Positions 23,056 to 33,669 of a DNA stretch of 64,000 nt are shown here, one piece after another; the stretch's first letter is position 1, and each line of letters starts with the position of its first letter. The stretch lies in the NCBI RefSeq assembly GCF_026212465.1, contig NC_080058.1, positions 13,642,765-13,706,764 on the forward strand. The letters run 5' to 3'. Position numbers and translations under genes: made by a program. The notes beneath the pieces were generated by a model. That model had not been told where the DNA came from and ran no database searches. It saw only the letters and a list, made by a program, of their open reading frames with translations. This DNA is from Amaranthus tricolor. Taxonomy: Eukaryota > Streptophyta > Magnoliopsida > Caryophyllales > Amaranthaceae.

Positions 23056-23446
23056 GAGGGTCCGACTTATCGACTGTGCGGATCAACTGTCTGTTTTGAA
23101 CTGATACCGCGTAACGTCAAGGGTATTCACGAATCAAATTCTTGGTAATGACGCGGCATTTCATTCTTCTCAACATTTTTACCCCTATGGTTGAACTATG
23201 CCGCGAACTAATAGTTTGCGTCTTCATTCGTAAGTTCAGCACGGGAATCCTCCTTCAATACTTAGAACATTTTGAGAAAGAGAAGGACCACCTGGGGGTC
23301 CGACTTATCGACCACACGGATATCTTTAAAAATATTCAGTACTTGGTCCAAGCAACCCTCTTTATTCCAGCATGATACGGAATGAGCCCCAGAACTCGCA
23401 TCTTCGATCCCACGGACACACATGAGAGGTTCTATACTTAGAAAAA

Positions 23447-23489
<43 letters not shown>

Positions 23490-23965
23490 GGATTAGGGTC
23501 ATTTGGGGGTCCGACTTATCGACCATACGGAAATCCTCTTGAGAAATTTTTATGTTTATTTCATTTGTCGTGTCCATAAATCGGACAGCTGAACGTGTGA
23601 CCTTCATTCTTCAAATGATTTCTCTTTCAGGAGATTCAATTTAGGGTCAGACTTATCGATCCTCCGGACATTGTCTGAAGGACTTAGAATAATTATACAT
23701 ATTCTACCCTTCCCTGGGAGTCCGACTTATCGACTCACCGGCTGGATGGTTTGATACTTAAACAAATTGATGATGTTTGCTCTTTAATTGAGGGTCCGAC
23801 TTTTCGACCTCCCAGCTAAATTCAAGGATTTAACACTTAGACAAAATTTGCAAAATCACCCCTTCAACTAGGGTCCGACTAATAGACCTCACGGACATTT
23901 TTAAACACTTGAGAAGAAATCTGTTGGTTTCCCCTCATCGGGAGTCCGACTTATCGACTTCCCAG
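23056..23965 (+). repeat. Dispersed array of GTCCGACTTATCGAC motifs
   Basis: Eight copies of a GGGTCCGACTTATCGAC-type word start near 23057, 23296, 23507, 23644, 23718, 23791, 23871 and 23941. Most are followed by a CACGGA or CCCAGCT phrase. Spacing is irregular, about 70-240 bp, and narrows toward the gene. The last copy ends about 75 bp before the TATA box at 24031. Array and position are directly visible; a role in protein binding, or as transposon subterminal repeats, is inference. Confidence 0.8.
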
Positions 23966-24030
23966 CTTTTATTTGGAATTTCAAGTTTTCTTTCAACTGT
24001 TCAAACCCAAAGTGAAGCATTTATTGCTGT

Positions 24031-24038
24031 TATAAATA
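24031..24038 (+). promoter_or_regulatory. TATA box of the PF04195-type gene
   Basis: TATAAATA in GCTGTTATAAATAGG, about 370 bp before the ATG at 24406 and just after the motif array. A CT/CA-rich leader follows. Confidence 0.55.
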
Positions 24039-24405
24039 GGTTAGTTGGAATAGTTCCATCTTACCTAATCTTCATTAACTCTTTTCAAATCTTCAAATTG
24101 CAAGAGAGAAAGTAGAGAGAAACGCTCAGACAATCCTCATCCCTCCTTCAAACTTCTGACAAATCCTTCGAAGATCTTCAAGGTTTCTGACAGATCTTCA
24201 TCAAATTTCTGACGAATCTTCATATTTCTCTAAGGTATTCAAACTTTTCCCAGATTTTTCGAATTTCTTCAAGTTATTCTTCAAACTGTTCTCGAATTTC
24301 TTGAATATCTTCAATCTGTTCATGAATGCTAGCCTAGAACTTTGAATTTGTTTATGAATCTAGTCTCCATTCTTTACAAGTTTCGGCTTTTACTTTATTA
24401 TTATC

Positions 24406-26413
24406 ATGGATGTCGCGACTACTAACTCAGACACCAACCCTACTAACTTGCCGGAAACTCCTTTGATAGTACGTAGGCGTCTTAATAAAAAGGGTTTACC
24501 AATGGGTGACTCGGATGAAAGTAGTTCAGTGAGAATTACCCCCCATTATGAACCAATAAAAGCTGGGGATGAGTCGTTCGTATCTCCTATATACCCTCCG
24601 GAGATTATGAAAACTGCTCCTTGGGAAGTGAGCATTGCTTTCTTTCCAAATTACTTGCCGCGAATAAATCCTGACCTAGAAGGGTTATTGTATGTAGATA
24701 TGGAAAACCTTGAAGGATCAGCCGAGTCTTCAGGAAGAGAGAGTGCGGCGCCAGCTCCTCCTCCATTCTACATTCCAGACGGCGGGCCTCTAAATTACTT
24801 TATTGACGTACAGACTAAGAGAGATCTAGACAACCGTCGGGAGGCCATCTCTCAAAAATGGGGTTTAAAAGATAACATAAATATTATTACCCCGGGGAAT
24901 TATGACACCGTTAGGTTTCCCCCTCCACATTGTATAGCCGTATACTTCCCTTCTTTTGAATTAGGGCTTAGATTTCCTCTTCACCCGTTTTTTAGAGAGG
25001 TGTTAGAGTTTTTGGACGTCTCAGTGCCCGAGTTATACCCGAACGCCTGGGGTTGTATGGTGGCCTTTTTGATCTTGTGTAAAGTTTTGGCCGTGCCACC
25101 AACACTCACAGCTTTTAGATATATATTCAGAGCCCGCCTATGTAATTCCCAATCATACGGCTGTGGCTGGATTACTTTCACCCACCGTCGAGGACTGAAG
25201 ATAGTCCAAGACCTCCCCGATAACCAGAAGGGGTATAGGACAAAATTCGCATACTTATACAACTCAGAGGGATGGAATATCAAGACCTCTTTTGATATAA
25301 AGCCCAATCTCTCGGGTTTTAATAATGGGATCCCGCAATGTTCCTTTAACGATGCGGTGATCATAGAATATGCAAAGATGGACGTTCAATTGGGAAGGAA
25401 ACCAATGAACGTCCAACTTAATTGGATACCTGGTCGTCCTGAGCTGGAGAATGAGAACCTCCTCTCAGCCTTCGGCATTAGCTTGGCTATCGATCGGAGT
25501 AAGAGTTGCCGAGTTTCTTCCTTTCCTTTTCTATAGTACGTTTGACTGTTGCTAACTCATGCTTCTACAGGGATAGCCAAGCAAAATCTTCGAGCCAAGA
25601 GTCCTGAACTAATGAAGAAATTCAGCGTTCTGAGACTTGCTTCAGGGGCCATCCAGCGGGCCGAGGATAAGCCTCTTCCCCTTCCTCCAAAGGTATATCT
25701 CTATACAAAGTTCTGTTGAAAAAAGATTTTTGTTGATTCTTCCTAACTTCTTCTTTTGTAGGACTCGGCAACCGTGGAGAAGGGTCTGGAGGACGTGCCT
25801 TCGGAGCAAGAGGCTCTCCGACTTCTTGAAGAAAGAAAGCAGGTTCATATCCCCGATGAATCTGAGAGGGTGGTTCCTCCCCAGACGAGGGGTGCGACAA
25901 AAAAGAGTGGGAAGAAGAAGAGGAAGCGGGATTCTTCTTCCCACAAGGAGAAGTCGGCAAAGAGGCCCTCCGGGGGCGCGGTCCCTACCGCCCGGCCCCT
26001 CCAAATAAGGCCAGTTGAAGAGGAGACCTCGCCCCTTCAAGACTCTCCACGGCCATCTTCAGATAAAGGGAAGGAGAAAATGGGGGAATCTTCCGCGGCT
26101 CCCTCCTCTCAATATGCCGAGGTTTACCGTCGCCGGGAGGTTTCCCCTTTTCGACGCGACACACCCTTTCCGGAGCTGAGGCATAAGGGCTTAGTAGTCC
26201 GCTTTAACAGGGCGACGTCCAACTTAATCAGCAAAGTGGACGTCGACCTTTTAGAATCTATGCCCCCCCGTGATAGGGTGCGTCAAGCACAAGCTTCGGC
26301 GGCGGAGGTAATAACTTTTAAACTCAGTAATATGATTATTTTTGCTTCCAGATTTCTTTAATAATCGTTCCTTTGCAGGCGTTCATACGGTTGGCCTTTG
26401 AGCTCGACGATCG
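24406..26413 (+). CDS. PF04195-type ('putative gypsy type transposon') protein, multi-exon, 3'-truncated
   Basis: Exons inferred from frame and splice signals: 24406-25498, 25571-25692, 25762-26307 and the start of a fourth at 26379. Phases agree and no stop or shift interrupts about 600 codons. The domain at about residues 175-230 (IAVYFPSFELGLRFPLHPFF, then LYPNAWG) is typical of the plant family Pfam calls 'Putative gypsy type transposon' (PF04195). Exon 3 carries a Lys/Arg nuclear-signal-like cluster (KKSGKKKRKRD) and a Ser/Pro-rich linker. The fourth exon breaks off after AFIRLAFELDD near 26413, where sequence resembling a Stowaway right end begins; family members usually continue into a long coiled-coil tail. 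The molecular role of this family is not known. The clean frame suggests recent arrival. Confidence 0.75.
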
Positions 26414-26419
26414 AAAATT

Positions 26420-26487
26420 TATAAAAATTACATATTAAAATCCTAAATTTTCTAGTATTAAAATGTAGAGTATTAGAAAGGGAGGAA
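26420..26487. mobile_element. Right-end fragment of a Stowaway-like MITE
   Basis: Ends AGAAAGGGAGGAAGTA, the usual inverted right end of the local Stowaway-like family. The left part is missing, probably lost where the PF04195 element was truncated. Confidence 0.4.
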
Positions 26488-27011
26488 GTAATTCACACTA
26501 TATGAAAGATTTTGTTTTTTCTAAATTACCTTAAACAAATCCATGTGGGAAAGAACTCAGTGAGTATTTTTTACTCAATTTCTCTCTCCTCCAAGCGTAT
26601 ACGTGAGTGTACAGCTGTCTGGATTACTCTTTTTCTCTCTCTAAAACCTTTCACATTCTGTTCATCTTCTACTAGCTACTCACAAACCAGAGTACACTAC
26701 TATTTTTAACCAAATTGCTCATTGCTGCTTAAGGCTAACTTTTTTCTCCGCCGTAATTTATTAACTTTTCTACAATTTAATATCAATTTCCATATTTGCC
26801 GCCATTGCATTAATCTCTAAACCTCAATTAGGGTTTACGTTCAATGAATAAAATACTGCTGCTGGGTCTCACTTTTGTTTGCAGCGTTTTGGAGTTACCT
26901 GCATTGTACGCTGTTTTTACTTTTATTCCCCATCTCCTTTAGAATTTTATCCCTCTTCTATTATTACTCCCATTGCCATTTCCATTACCATTTGGGTCTC
27001 TTTAATCTCAG

Positions 27012-27429
27012 GTACATACACTTTTTCCTTTCTTTTACATTTTTATTCAATCTGAATATGTTTTTTAATTTCTGGATAGAATGCATTTGATTGAGCAAAT
27101 TATAATTCAATGTTGTAGTCTTGTAGACGTTTTCATCTGATATAGTAGTATTATTTTAGGGTTTTAAGCTGAGTATTACAATTATTCCTTATTATTCCCT
27201 TTTTGAAGGATTCTAAAGGAACAAGCGGAAAAAGTAAACCACGTTTCATTTTTTGCAACGTTATTATTTTGCAGTATGATATCAATCAAGAATTCGTCGC
27301 TTTTTTTTTTGTTTTTTTCCTTTTTACCGGATTCCCATTTGCGTAATTCCATTTTTCTGTCATTCCCATTTCGTGACCTGTTCAACTCATTGATTGGGAT
27401 CTCAAGGAATGAAATTTTAAATGTTTCAG
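27012..27429 (+). other. 5'-UTR intron of DUF1191 copy 1
   Basis: Donor CAG|GTACATAC at 27012 and acceptor TGTTTCAG at 27422-27429. The same exon-intron structure occurs upstream of copy 2 (35167-35623). It places a 5'-UTR exon about 100 bp before the ATG. Confidence 0.65.
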
Positions 27430-27527
27430 GTCATTGAAATGGTTAGTAGTTATCCTTTGGAGATCTTACCAACAAATTATTTGAGAATCTGACAAGTTGT
27501 TGTGAGTTTATATACCTTTCTGCATCA

Positions 27528-28460
27528 ATGGGGCTTCTTCTTCGAAGTCTCATGATGCTTTTATTGTTATGGTTGGCTTGGCTATCGATTATTGCGGCGC
27601 AGAAATCTACGCAATCTGCTCGTGTTCTGGATGCAATTCTCCAAGATTATGCTTATAGGGCATTCATTCGTCCGAGGACTGGTATTGTATATGATGGGTC
27701 AGTACCTTCCAACATGACAGGGATCAAGGTTTCGGGTATAAGGCTGAGGAGTGGTAGCTTGAGAACTAGGGGTGTTCAATCGTACAAAGAGTTTGAGATT
27801 CCTAAAGGTGTTATTGTTCGGCCATATGTAGAGAGGCTTGTTTTGGTTTATCAGAATCTGGGAAACTGGTCTAATCTGTATTACCCTTTGCCTGGGCACA
27901 CCTATTTATCTCCTATTCTTGGATTGCTTGCTTATGATGCTGTGAACTTATTAGCTACCAATTTATCTAATTTGGATATCAGGGCGTCAACAAATCCCAT
28001 TAAAATTCACTTCTCAAATGTTAAATCCGTGCCACATGGGTCTGTCGCAATGTGTGCTTGGTTTGATCTTAGTGGTAATGTCAATTTCAGCAATGAGGTA
28101 TCAAAGCATACTTGTTCAACCTCCCAACAGGGGCATTTTGCCTTGGTGGTTGGGAGTCTTGCTCCTTCCCCTGCTCCTTCAGAACCTACACCATCCCCAG
28201 GCTCTCATAAGAAAAAGAAAAATATGAAGAAGGTCTGGATAATTGTAGGATCAGTGTTGGGTGGAGTCTTGCTGTTGGTGTTATTGGCAATGTTGCTGGC
28301 ATCGTTGAGAAAATGCCAGCAGAAGAAGAAAATGGAAAATATGGAGAAGGCCTCAGAGATTGGTGAAACCTTTAGAATGACGACAGTAGGCAGTGCTAAA
28401 GCACCTGCAGCTATGGTAACAAGGACAAAACCGACTCTTGAGGCTGAAAATGCACCGTAA
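27528..28460 (+). CDS. DUF1191 family membrane protein, copy 1
   Basis: A single-exon CDS of 310 codons starting in TCAATGGGG, the same start context as copy 2. Layout: signal peptide at residues 1-24 ending IIAA; conserved domain about 30-210, opening LDAILQDYAYRAF and including EFEIPKG, YYPLPGHTYLSP and LGLLAYDA; Pro/Ser linker 211-226; basic stop-transfer cluster; transmembrane segment about 236-260; short basic cytoplasmic tail. N-glycosylation sequons at N62, N113, N145 and N186 and two Cys (176 and 196) lie on the outer side, as expected for a type I plasma-membrane or endomembrane protein. The family is plant-specific and of unknown function. Its paralogue at 35721 is about 84% identical by eye. 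Its upstream region is interrupted by some 5 kb of transposons. Confidence 0.92.
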   Translation: MGLLLRSLMMLLLLWLAWLSIIAAQKSTQSARVLDAILQDYAYRAFIRPRTGIVYDGSVPSNMTGIKVSGIRLRSGSLRTRGVQSYKEFEIPKGVIVRPYVERLVLVYQNLGNWSNLYYPLPGHTYLSPILGLLAYDAVNLLATNLSNLDIRASTNPIKIHFSNVKSVPHGSVAMCAWFDLSGNVNFSNEVSKHTCSTSQQGHFALVVGSLAPSPAPSEPTPSPGSHKKKKNMKKVWIIVGSVLGGVLLLVLLAMLLASLRKCQQKKKMENMEKASEIGETFRMTTVGSAKAPAAMVTRTKPTLEAENAP

Positions 28461-29600
28461 ACCTTTCCTTGTGCACTTCTACAAGCTCCCCCTCCTGCCA
28501 TTCACATACATTTTCCAATTCCTGCATTCACATTCTTCTGATTCCACACTCTTTTTGGTTGGTGATTCTTCCTCCTTGTTGGGCAGGTTTCTCATTTTAG
28601 TGTGAACAATACAGAAATTACTGGTGTAGATAGTATTTTATTTAGATTGCTAGGCTTCCCCATAGTCTCTTCATTTGTTTGTGGTGTGCATTCAGGGTAA
28701 AAAGATTCTGTATGAGACTGAATTCGGTATTTAACCGTTAAAGAATAATATTCTTTGGTATTCTTTTATCTGCAGAATTGATTTTGAGTCACAGTAAATC
28801 CAATTTCTAGACTGATATTCTAATTTGTCCATGTAGTGAATGACGAATCCAGAGCTCCATGGTGCAAGAGCTATCATTATTCTTAGTTAATAATCCGATA
28901 CCAATTTTGGTTTTATTTTCCCATGTTATTCATTTACTTTGTCTGATGGAACATAGATTCTAGTTTTGGATCAGCAGTACCATTAGTCCACTACCATCCA
29001 AACACTTGTCACTGTCATAAGGCAGAGGAAACAGTTTTGACAGAGATGATTAGAGCAGGATTTTTTTTCTACTTCTATTAAGCAATTACTGTCATAGAAG
29101 TTGACTATCTGGAGTTGGCAGTTGAGTCAAATACAGTAGAGTAGTATTTAATTCTAGTCCGCCATAGAAAGTTGAACTTGTGCTAGTGCAAAATTATAGA
29201 TAACTGATATCTTCTTTCATGGTGACCTTCTCATGATGAGGGTATGGGTTACATTCTTTCCGACCCTCCCTAAATCTTGTCTCAGAGCGGGACTCATTGG
29301 AATGATGATGATCTCTTCTTCCAGGTAGAAATAGATATTTTGGCTGGCGGCATGAAAATACAGCTAGCGCTGATAAGTGTGCAAAAATCAGTTGGGTTGC
29401 TAAGTAGTCGAAAGAAGTGGACTTTGCACTTATCTTTTGGTATAATCTCTGTGGACTGGAGATGGTTTTGATGATTTACATTGTTAAAATCATTCCATCA
29501 CCTGGAAGAATAATCGGAAGCACAATTTTTGTTGCAGGGGAAGGTGTTGGATGAGTAAAAGTGAGTGGGAATTTGTATTGATAGTTGGCTAAAATCCTTG
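28461..29600 (+). other. 3' flank of DUF1191 copy 1, part of the duplicated block
   Basis: It matches 36657-37600 downstream of copy 2 in patches: CATTCTTCTGATTCCACAC, then GAACAATACAGAAA, then TTTGGGTATTC- and TTGTGGACT-like phrases. The duplication therefore covered the gene plus about 1 kb of 3' DNA. No second gene is seen; short frames such as 29277-29471 look accidental. Confidence 0.55.
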
Positions 29601-29803
29601 TAGTGTTCAACTGTTCATTGTCTTAGGATTCTTTGGTGATATTCACTGAAGTATTAGTTGGAATATTTGACACCTTTGTTGTCACGTGATTATCAACTTT
29701 AACCAATCCACACTTTTTTCTTTTATTTTGTGTTCGGTATTGTTTTCCAAATTCATAAATTTGATGGAATGTGCTCATAAAAGGGGAGCATGGAAAACAA
29801 ATA

Positions 29804-30054
29804 CTCCCTCCTATTTATTTTAGGTGTCCTATTTACTTTTACAATGTTATTCAACTATCACTTTTAAATTGTATTTTGTTATTAATCTATATGATATAGT
29901 CATGTGTGATCTTATTTGAATCGTTTGAATGTAAAGTTTATTAATATTAATTTTGTATATTTTTTAGTTATATATAATTAAATATTTTAAAACTGTATAA
30001 GTGCATTGGATAGAATATATAAAGTAAATGAGACACTTAAATAAATATCGGGAG
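29804..30054. mobile_element. Stowaway-like MITE, 251 bp
   Basis: Left end CTCCCTCCTATTTATTTTAG; right end CTTAAATAAATATCGGGAG, inverted. Flanked by TA (29802-29803 and 30055-30056). Confidence 0.8.
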
Positions 30055-30202
30055 TAGTAGGTAGTTTGTTTCGCAAATTGATGTCGACTTGTCGATTGTT
30101 GATTTATTTATTTGATTTTTTTTACAAGTTTGAAATGTTTTTTTTGATTTGAAAGCAATTCAGAGACTTTTGGCAAAAGTTAACTATTGTTCATTGGATG
30201 TA

Positions 30203-30422
30203 CTTCTCTTCTATATTTTGATTATTAATATTTATATATTGTGGCTAATGTGTAAGTAAAAATATAGTCATATTGGATCTTGTTTGAATCGTATAATCAT
30301 GTATTTTCATAATATTAACTTTTTATAATTTTTAAATGTATACAATTAAACATATAAATTAACAAAATAACACATTAGATTGTGTAAAAAGTCAAATATA
30401 GCAAATAATGGAACGAGGGAAG
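30203..30422. mobile_element. Stowaway-like MITE, 220 bp
   Basis: Left end CTTCTCTTCTATATTTTG; right end CAAATAATGGAACGAGGGAAG, loosely inverted. Flanked by TA (30201-30202 and 30423-30424). It shares the interior phrase GGATCTTGTTTGAATCGT with its neighbours. Confidence 0.65.
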
Positions 30423-31159
30423 TATAATATTGAAAAATGGTTGCCAACAAGCAAAATTCACTAAAAACCTATCTAACGCCAAATTTTAATTTTAGTCTAA
30501 TAGTTAATTTTGTTTAAAATTACAACAATAATTTTTTATTATTTCGATGTCATTAAATAACTCTTATTTAAATAGGTTGAACATTTGTTTATTGTTGAAC
30601 ATGATCTAGATGCCTTGAAATCGATCCACTACGACATGACATTCAAATTAGAATCTATTGAAAAACAATCTAAAGTTTATTCAAAATTACAAGATCACTT
30701 TTAGTAGGAGTACCTTTGTTTGTAGAAGCATGACCTTTTGCCTTCTTTTCTAAACACTCAATTCCTAAAAAAACCAGTGTTATTAGACATTTTGTTGTAA
30801 TTGGATTTGCCTTTAAAACCACCGTGTTTCTTTCTCTTGTCTCTGCTTGATGATGCTTATTCTTCATCTTTCACCATGTTAATGGTTGATAAGTTGGAAT
30901 TTTGTACCTTAGAACTTTCTTGTTCTCTTATATATATAATCCTCAACAATCAACATAAAAAGATGTTAAGCAAGATCAAAAAAAGTTATCTCTTCCTTCT
31001 TATGCTTTAAGGACATCCATGTTTATATAATGCATTTTCATGTTAGTAAACATACGTTTGAGTAGAATGAGATCCAGATTATTTAGAGAAGGAGGAAGTG
31101 AAATGAATCATTCAATTAGACAAAATTACAAATAAATATATAAAATAAATTAAACGGGA

Positions 31160-31250
31160 GAGGTCAGAAGGGTTAATAGCTCAACTGGCCCAATAAATTT
31201 ATGGTTCGACCCGGTCCAACCTAATTGGGCTCAAGCCCGGTTAGAGAGAG
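31160..31250 (+). mobile_element. SINE-like tRNA-derived sequence
   Basis: TAATAGCTCAACTGGCCC resembles an A box and ATGGTTCGACCCGGTCC a B box, about 30 bp apart. A TTGGGCTCAAGCCCGG hairpin-prone stretch follows. No clear target duplication or tail could be separated from the MULE arm that starts next. Confidence 0.35.
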
Positions 31251-33660
31251 GAGCTCCCTGAGCAACTAGAAAATTTGAAATTGTTAAGCAAAAAAAAAAA
31301 AAAAAAATTAAATAAACCTACTTTTAAAAAAATCCCAAAAGTAAGCGTGAAAATCTCAAACTATAGGTTTGGGTCTGTTCGCAGTTAGTAACTGCGAACA
31401 GCAAATAAGACAAACTAGTTGTTCGCAGTTAGTAACTGCGAACAGCTTATTTGTCTTATTTGCTGTTCGCAGTTACTAACTGCGAACAGACCTGCTCTAC
31501 AAAAACAGAAATCGGTTTCTGTTTTTCTCAAATTTCCCATTTCACAAACCCTAAATTCATTCGACATTCTCCCTCTAAAATCATTGATTCATTCCTTCAA
31601 ATCTTGCATTCCTCTTTCAATTTGGCACTTCAAAATTAGTGTTGGATTCTCTAGTTTGTTCAAAGATAAATTTTTTTTGTGTTTTTTGTGTATATTTTTG
31701 TTTTTAGGGTTTTAACTAAATTTGTTTATTTTTTCAAATGTAAGTTTGTAGTTGTTAAATCAAGACTATTCTTAATCATCAATAAGCATTGAAGGTAATT
31801 TTTAATTGTTTTTATAGCTTTATGTTGGATTTTGAAGTAATGTTGTTGAATTAGTTGAATATTATTAGAAATGTTGATGTTGATGTTGGTATTAGAAATA
31901 TTATTTGTGAACTTATGAATTGATTTATTATTTGGATTTTATGTGTATTATATATGTATGAACTTAGCTACATTATGGATTTGAATAATTTTTAGACCAA
32001 AAAAGATTATAATCAAATGAATATAATGTACTTGTATGGGCATGAGTTGATGTTGATGTTGATTTTCTTTGTATTAATGTAGAAAATGGCATCATTTCGC
32101 GTGATTATAGTATGTTTTTGGAATGGTTGTATTCAAGAAAATAGTGGCAAAGTTCATTATGTTGGGGGAAGACGTAAGTTGTTTGCTTGCAATTCGAACA
32201 TGGATTTGAACCACTTTAAACGTTTTCAGCACTCATTAACATTGGTACAATTTAATTAACATATTACTTACATTTTCATAACATGTATTTTAGTTTTAGT
32301 GGGACCCATACCCTGCGGAAGCCTATGCAGTTGTACCCGAACACTCGGGGATTCATTCAGGGGCGTGGAGGGCTTCTATGCCACTCATATGCTTCGACAT
32401 TGTCGAAGTACATCTACCAAAGCGCGTAATGCGCCAATATGGGTTGGTACAAAGCATTCCACCGCCTTGTGAAACAGAACCCCAGCTGCACCTGATTTCG
32501 CGGAAAAATCAGGCTGGGGCGAACTGGATGGAGATCAACTAGCATCACATTGCTCGTTGGGATCGAAGACTTGAGCTGCTGGCACAAGGTGTGCCAATCG
32601 ATGTTCATGGTGCACCTACTACACCAGACTACATGCCGTGGTTCCTCTCCATCACGCGTCGATGGATGACACCACGTGCCATCTTCGCAGCAGCACATTA
32701 CGCACCTGCTACGCCTACGATGATCCAATTTGTAAGTCTTCATTTGCATTTATATGATTAAGTTGCCAATTAAATAATATAATGTTACATTAACTAAATA
32801 TTAATTGCAGGCACAAGGTGCGGCAGACGTGATGCGGTACAGCCACGAGGAGCTCGTGAGGGAGATTGCGCATGGTATGCTCGTCGGCTCGCAGTTCCAG
32901 CACTTCATACTGGAAGTCGCTGCAGAGTCCTCAACGACTACAGCCCATACGCACGTCTCATCTCTTGCTTATGACTACCATTTGGAGGAGATGGATCACT
33001 CATACCCCGTTGACGCTGCGGGGACCTCGCAGACTGGGCCATCACAGTACCAGTCCCCTTCACTGCCAGAGCGACACCTGAACGCCTCTTACTATCGTAG
33101 GAGGCGAAGGAGACCAACTCAGTTGGATAGGGTAGATGAGGGTTCGTGAGCGTTGACGTTTATCTTTTGTGTATTTGAATCGACTATGTACATATATATA
33201 TTTTTTACTTGAGTTGTATATTTCAAACATGTGTATATATTTTATTGTATATATATGCTTAATTACTTTATCATAGCCTCCAAACTTTGACTTATGAATG
33301 ATCGGAGTTTTGGCGATGAATCATGCCGCCTTAAAGATACATCGACTTATAATTACCTATTTTAATATCTCTAGTGCAACAAACAACAACTCAAAAATAA
33401 AGGAAAAACAAAATATTAACTAGCTGTCGCAGTTACTAACTGCGAACAGCAAATAAGACAAACTAGCTGTTCGCAGTTAGTAACTGCGAACGTCTATTTT
33501 GTCTTTCATGGCTGTTCGCAGTTATTAACTATGAACAGCTCCAAACCATAGGTTTAGAATTTTCACGCTTAGTTTTGGAAATAGTTTGATTTTGAGTTTA
33601 TTTAATTAATTTTTTTTTAGCCTATGTATTTCAAAATTTCGGGCAACTCCTCAGGGCATA
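31250..33660. mobile_element. MULE-class element with palindrome-array arms and a PMD pseudogene
   Basis: Long terminal inverted arms: the left (about 31250-31495) and right (about 33420-33660) share, in inverted order, GAAAATTTGAAAT, AATTAAATAAAC, AAGTAAGCGTGAAAAT and CTATAGGTTTGG. Each arm then has two or three near-copies of a 27-bp palindrome (half-site CTGTTCGCAGTTA, centre S, then its complement). The CCCAAAAGTAAGCGT phrase and the palindrome are shared with the 489-bp element at 37809-38297, which has a 9-bp target duplication typical of Mutator-like elements. I found no clear 9-bp duplication for this larger copy, so its edges are approximate. Confidence 0.7.
32086..33149 (+). pseudogene. 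MuDR-N / plant mobile domain (PMD, MAIN-like) pseudogene
   Basis: Three exons inferred: 32086 to about 32244 (donor TTG|GTACAA), 32300-32730 (acceptor TTTTAG, donor GTAAGT) and 32811-33149 (acceptor TTGCAG, TGA stop). Exon 1 (VHYVGGRRKLFACNSN) resembles the N-terminal part of Mutator-like transposase genes. Exon 2 resembles the plant mobile domain of MAIN-like proteins: WRASMPLICFDIVEVHLPKR, then RQYGLVQSIP, then ANWMEIN. It has an in-frame TAG at 32540-32542. Exon 3 ends in an Arg-rich, low-complexity tail. PMD proteins are linked to transposons and to gene silencing in plants. One nonsense codon makes this copy a likely pseudogene; a recoding or alternative exon is less likely. Confidence 0.65.
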
Positions 33661-33669
33661 AATATTTAA

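Noticed and set aside
24981..25364. 127-codon minus-strand frame
   Set aside because: Antisense shadow of the PF04195-type exon.
25637..26040. Overlapping 112-132-codon frames on both strands
   Set aside because: Shadows of the spliced PF04195-type exons 2 and 3, whose phases join correctly.
31384..31487. Regularly spaced palindromic repeats that superficially resemble a CRISPR array
   Set aside because: The spacers are short and related, no cas genes are present, the context is eukaryotic, and the repeats belong to inverted transposon arms.
32414..32749. 111-codon minus-strand frame
   Set aside because: Antisense shadow of the PMD exon, which has clear family resemblance on the plus strand.
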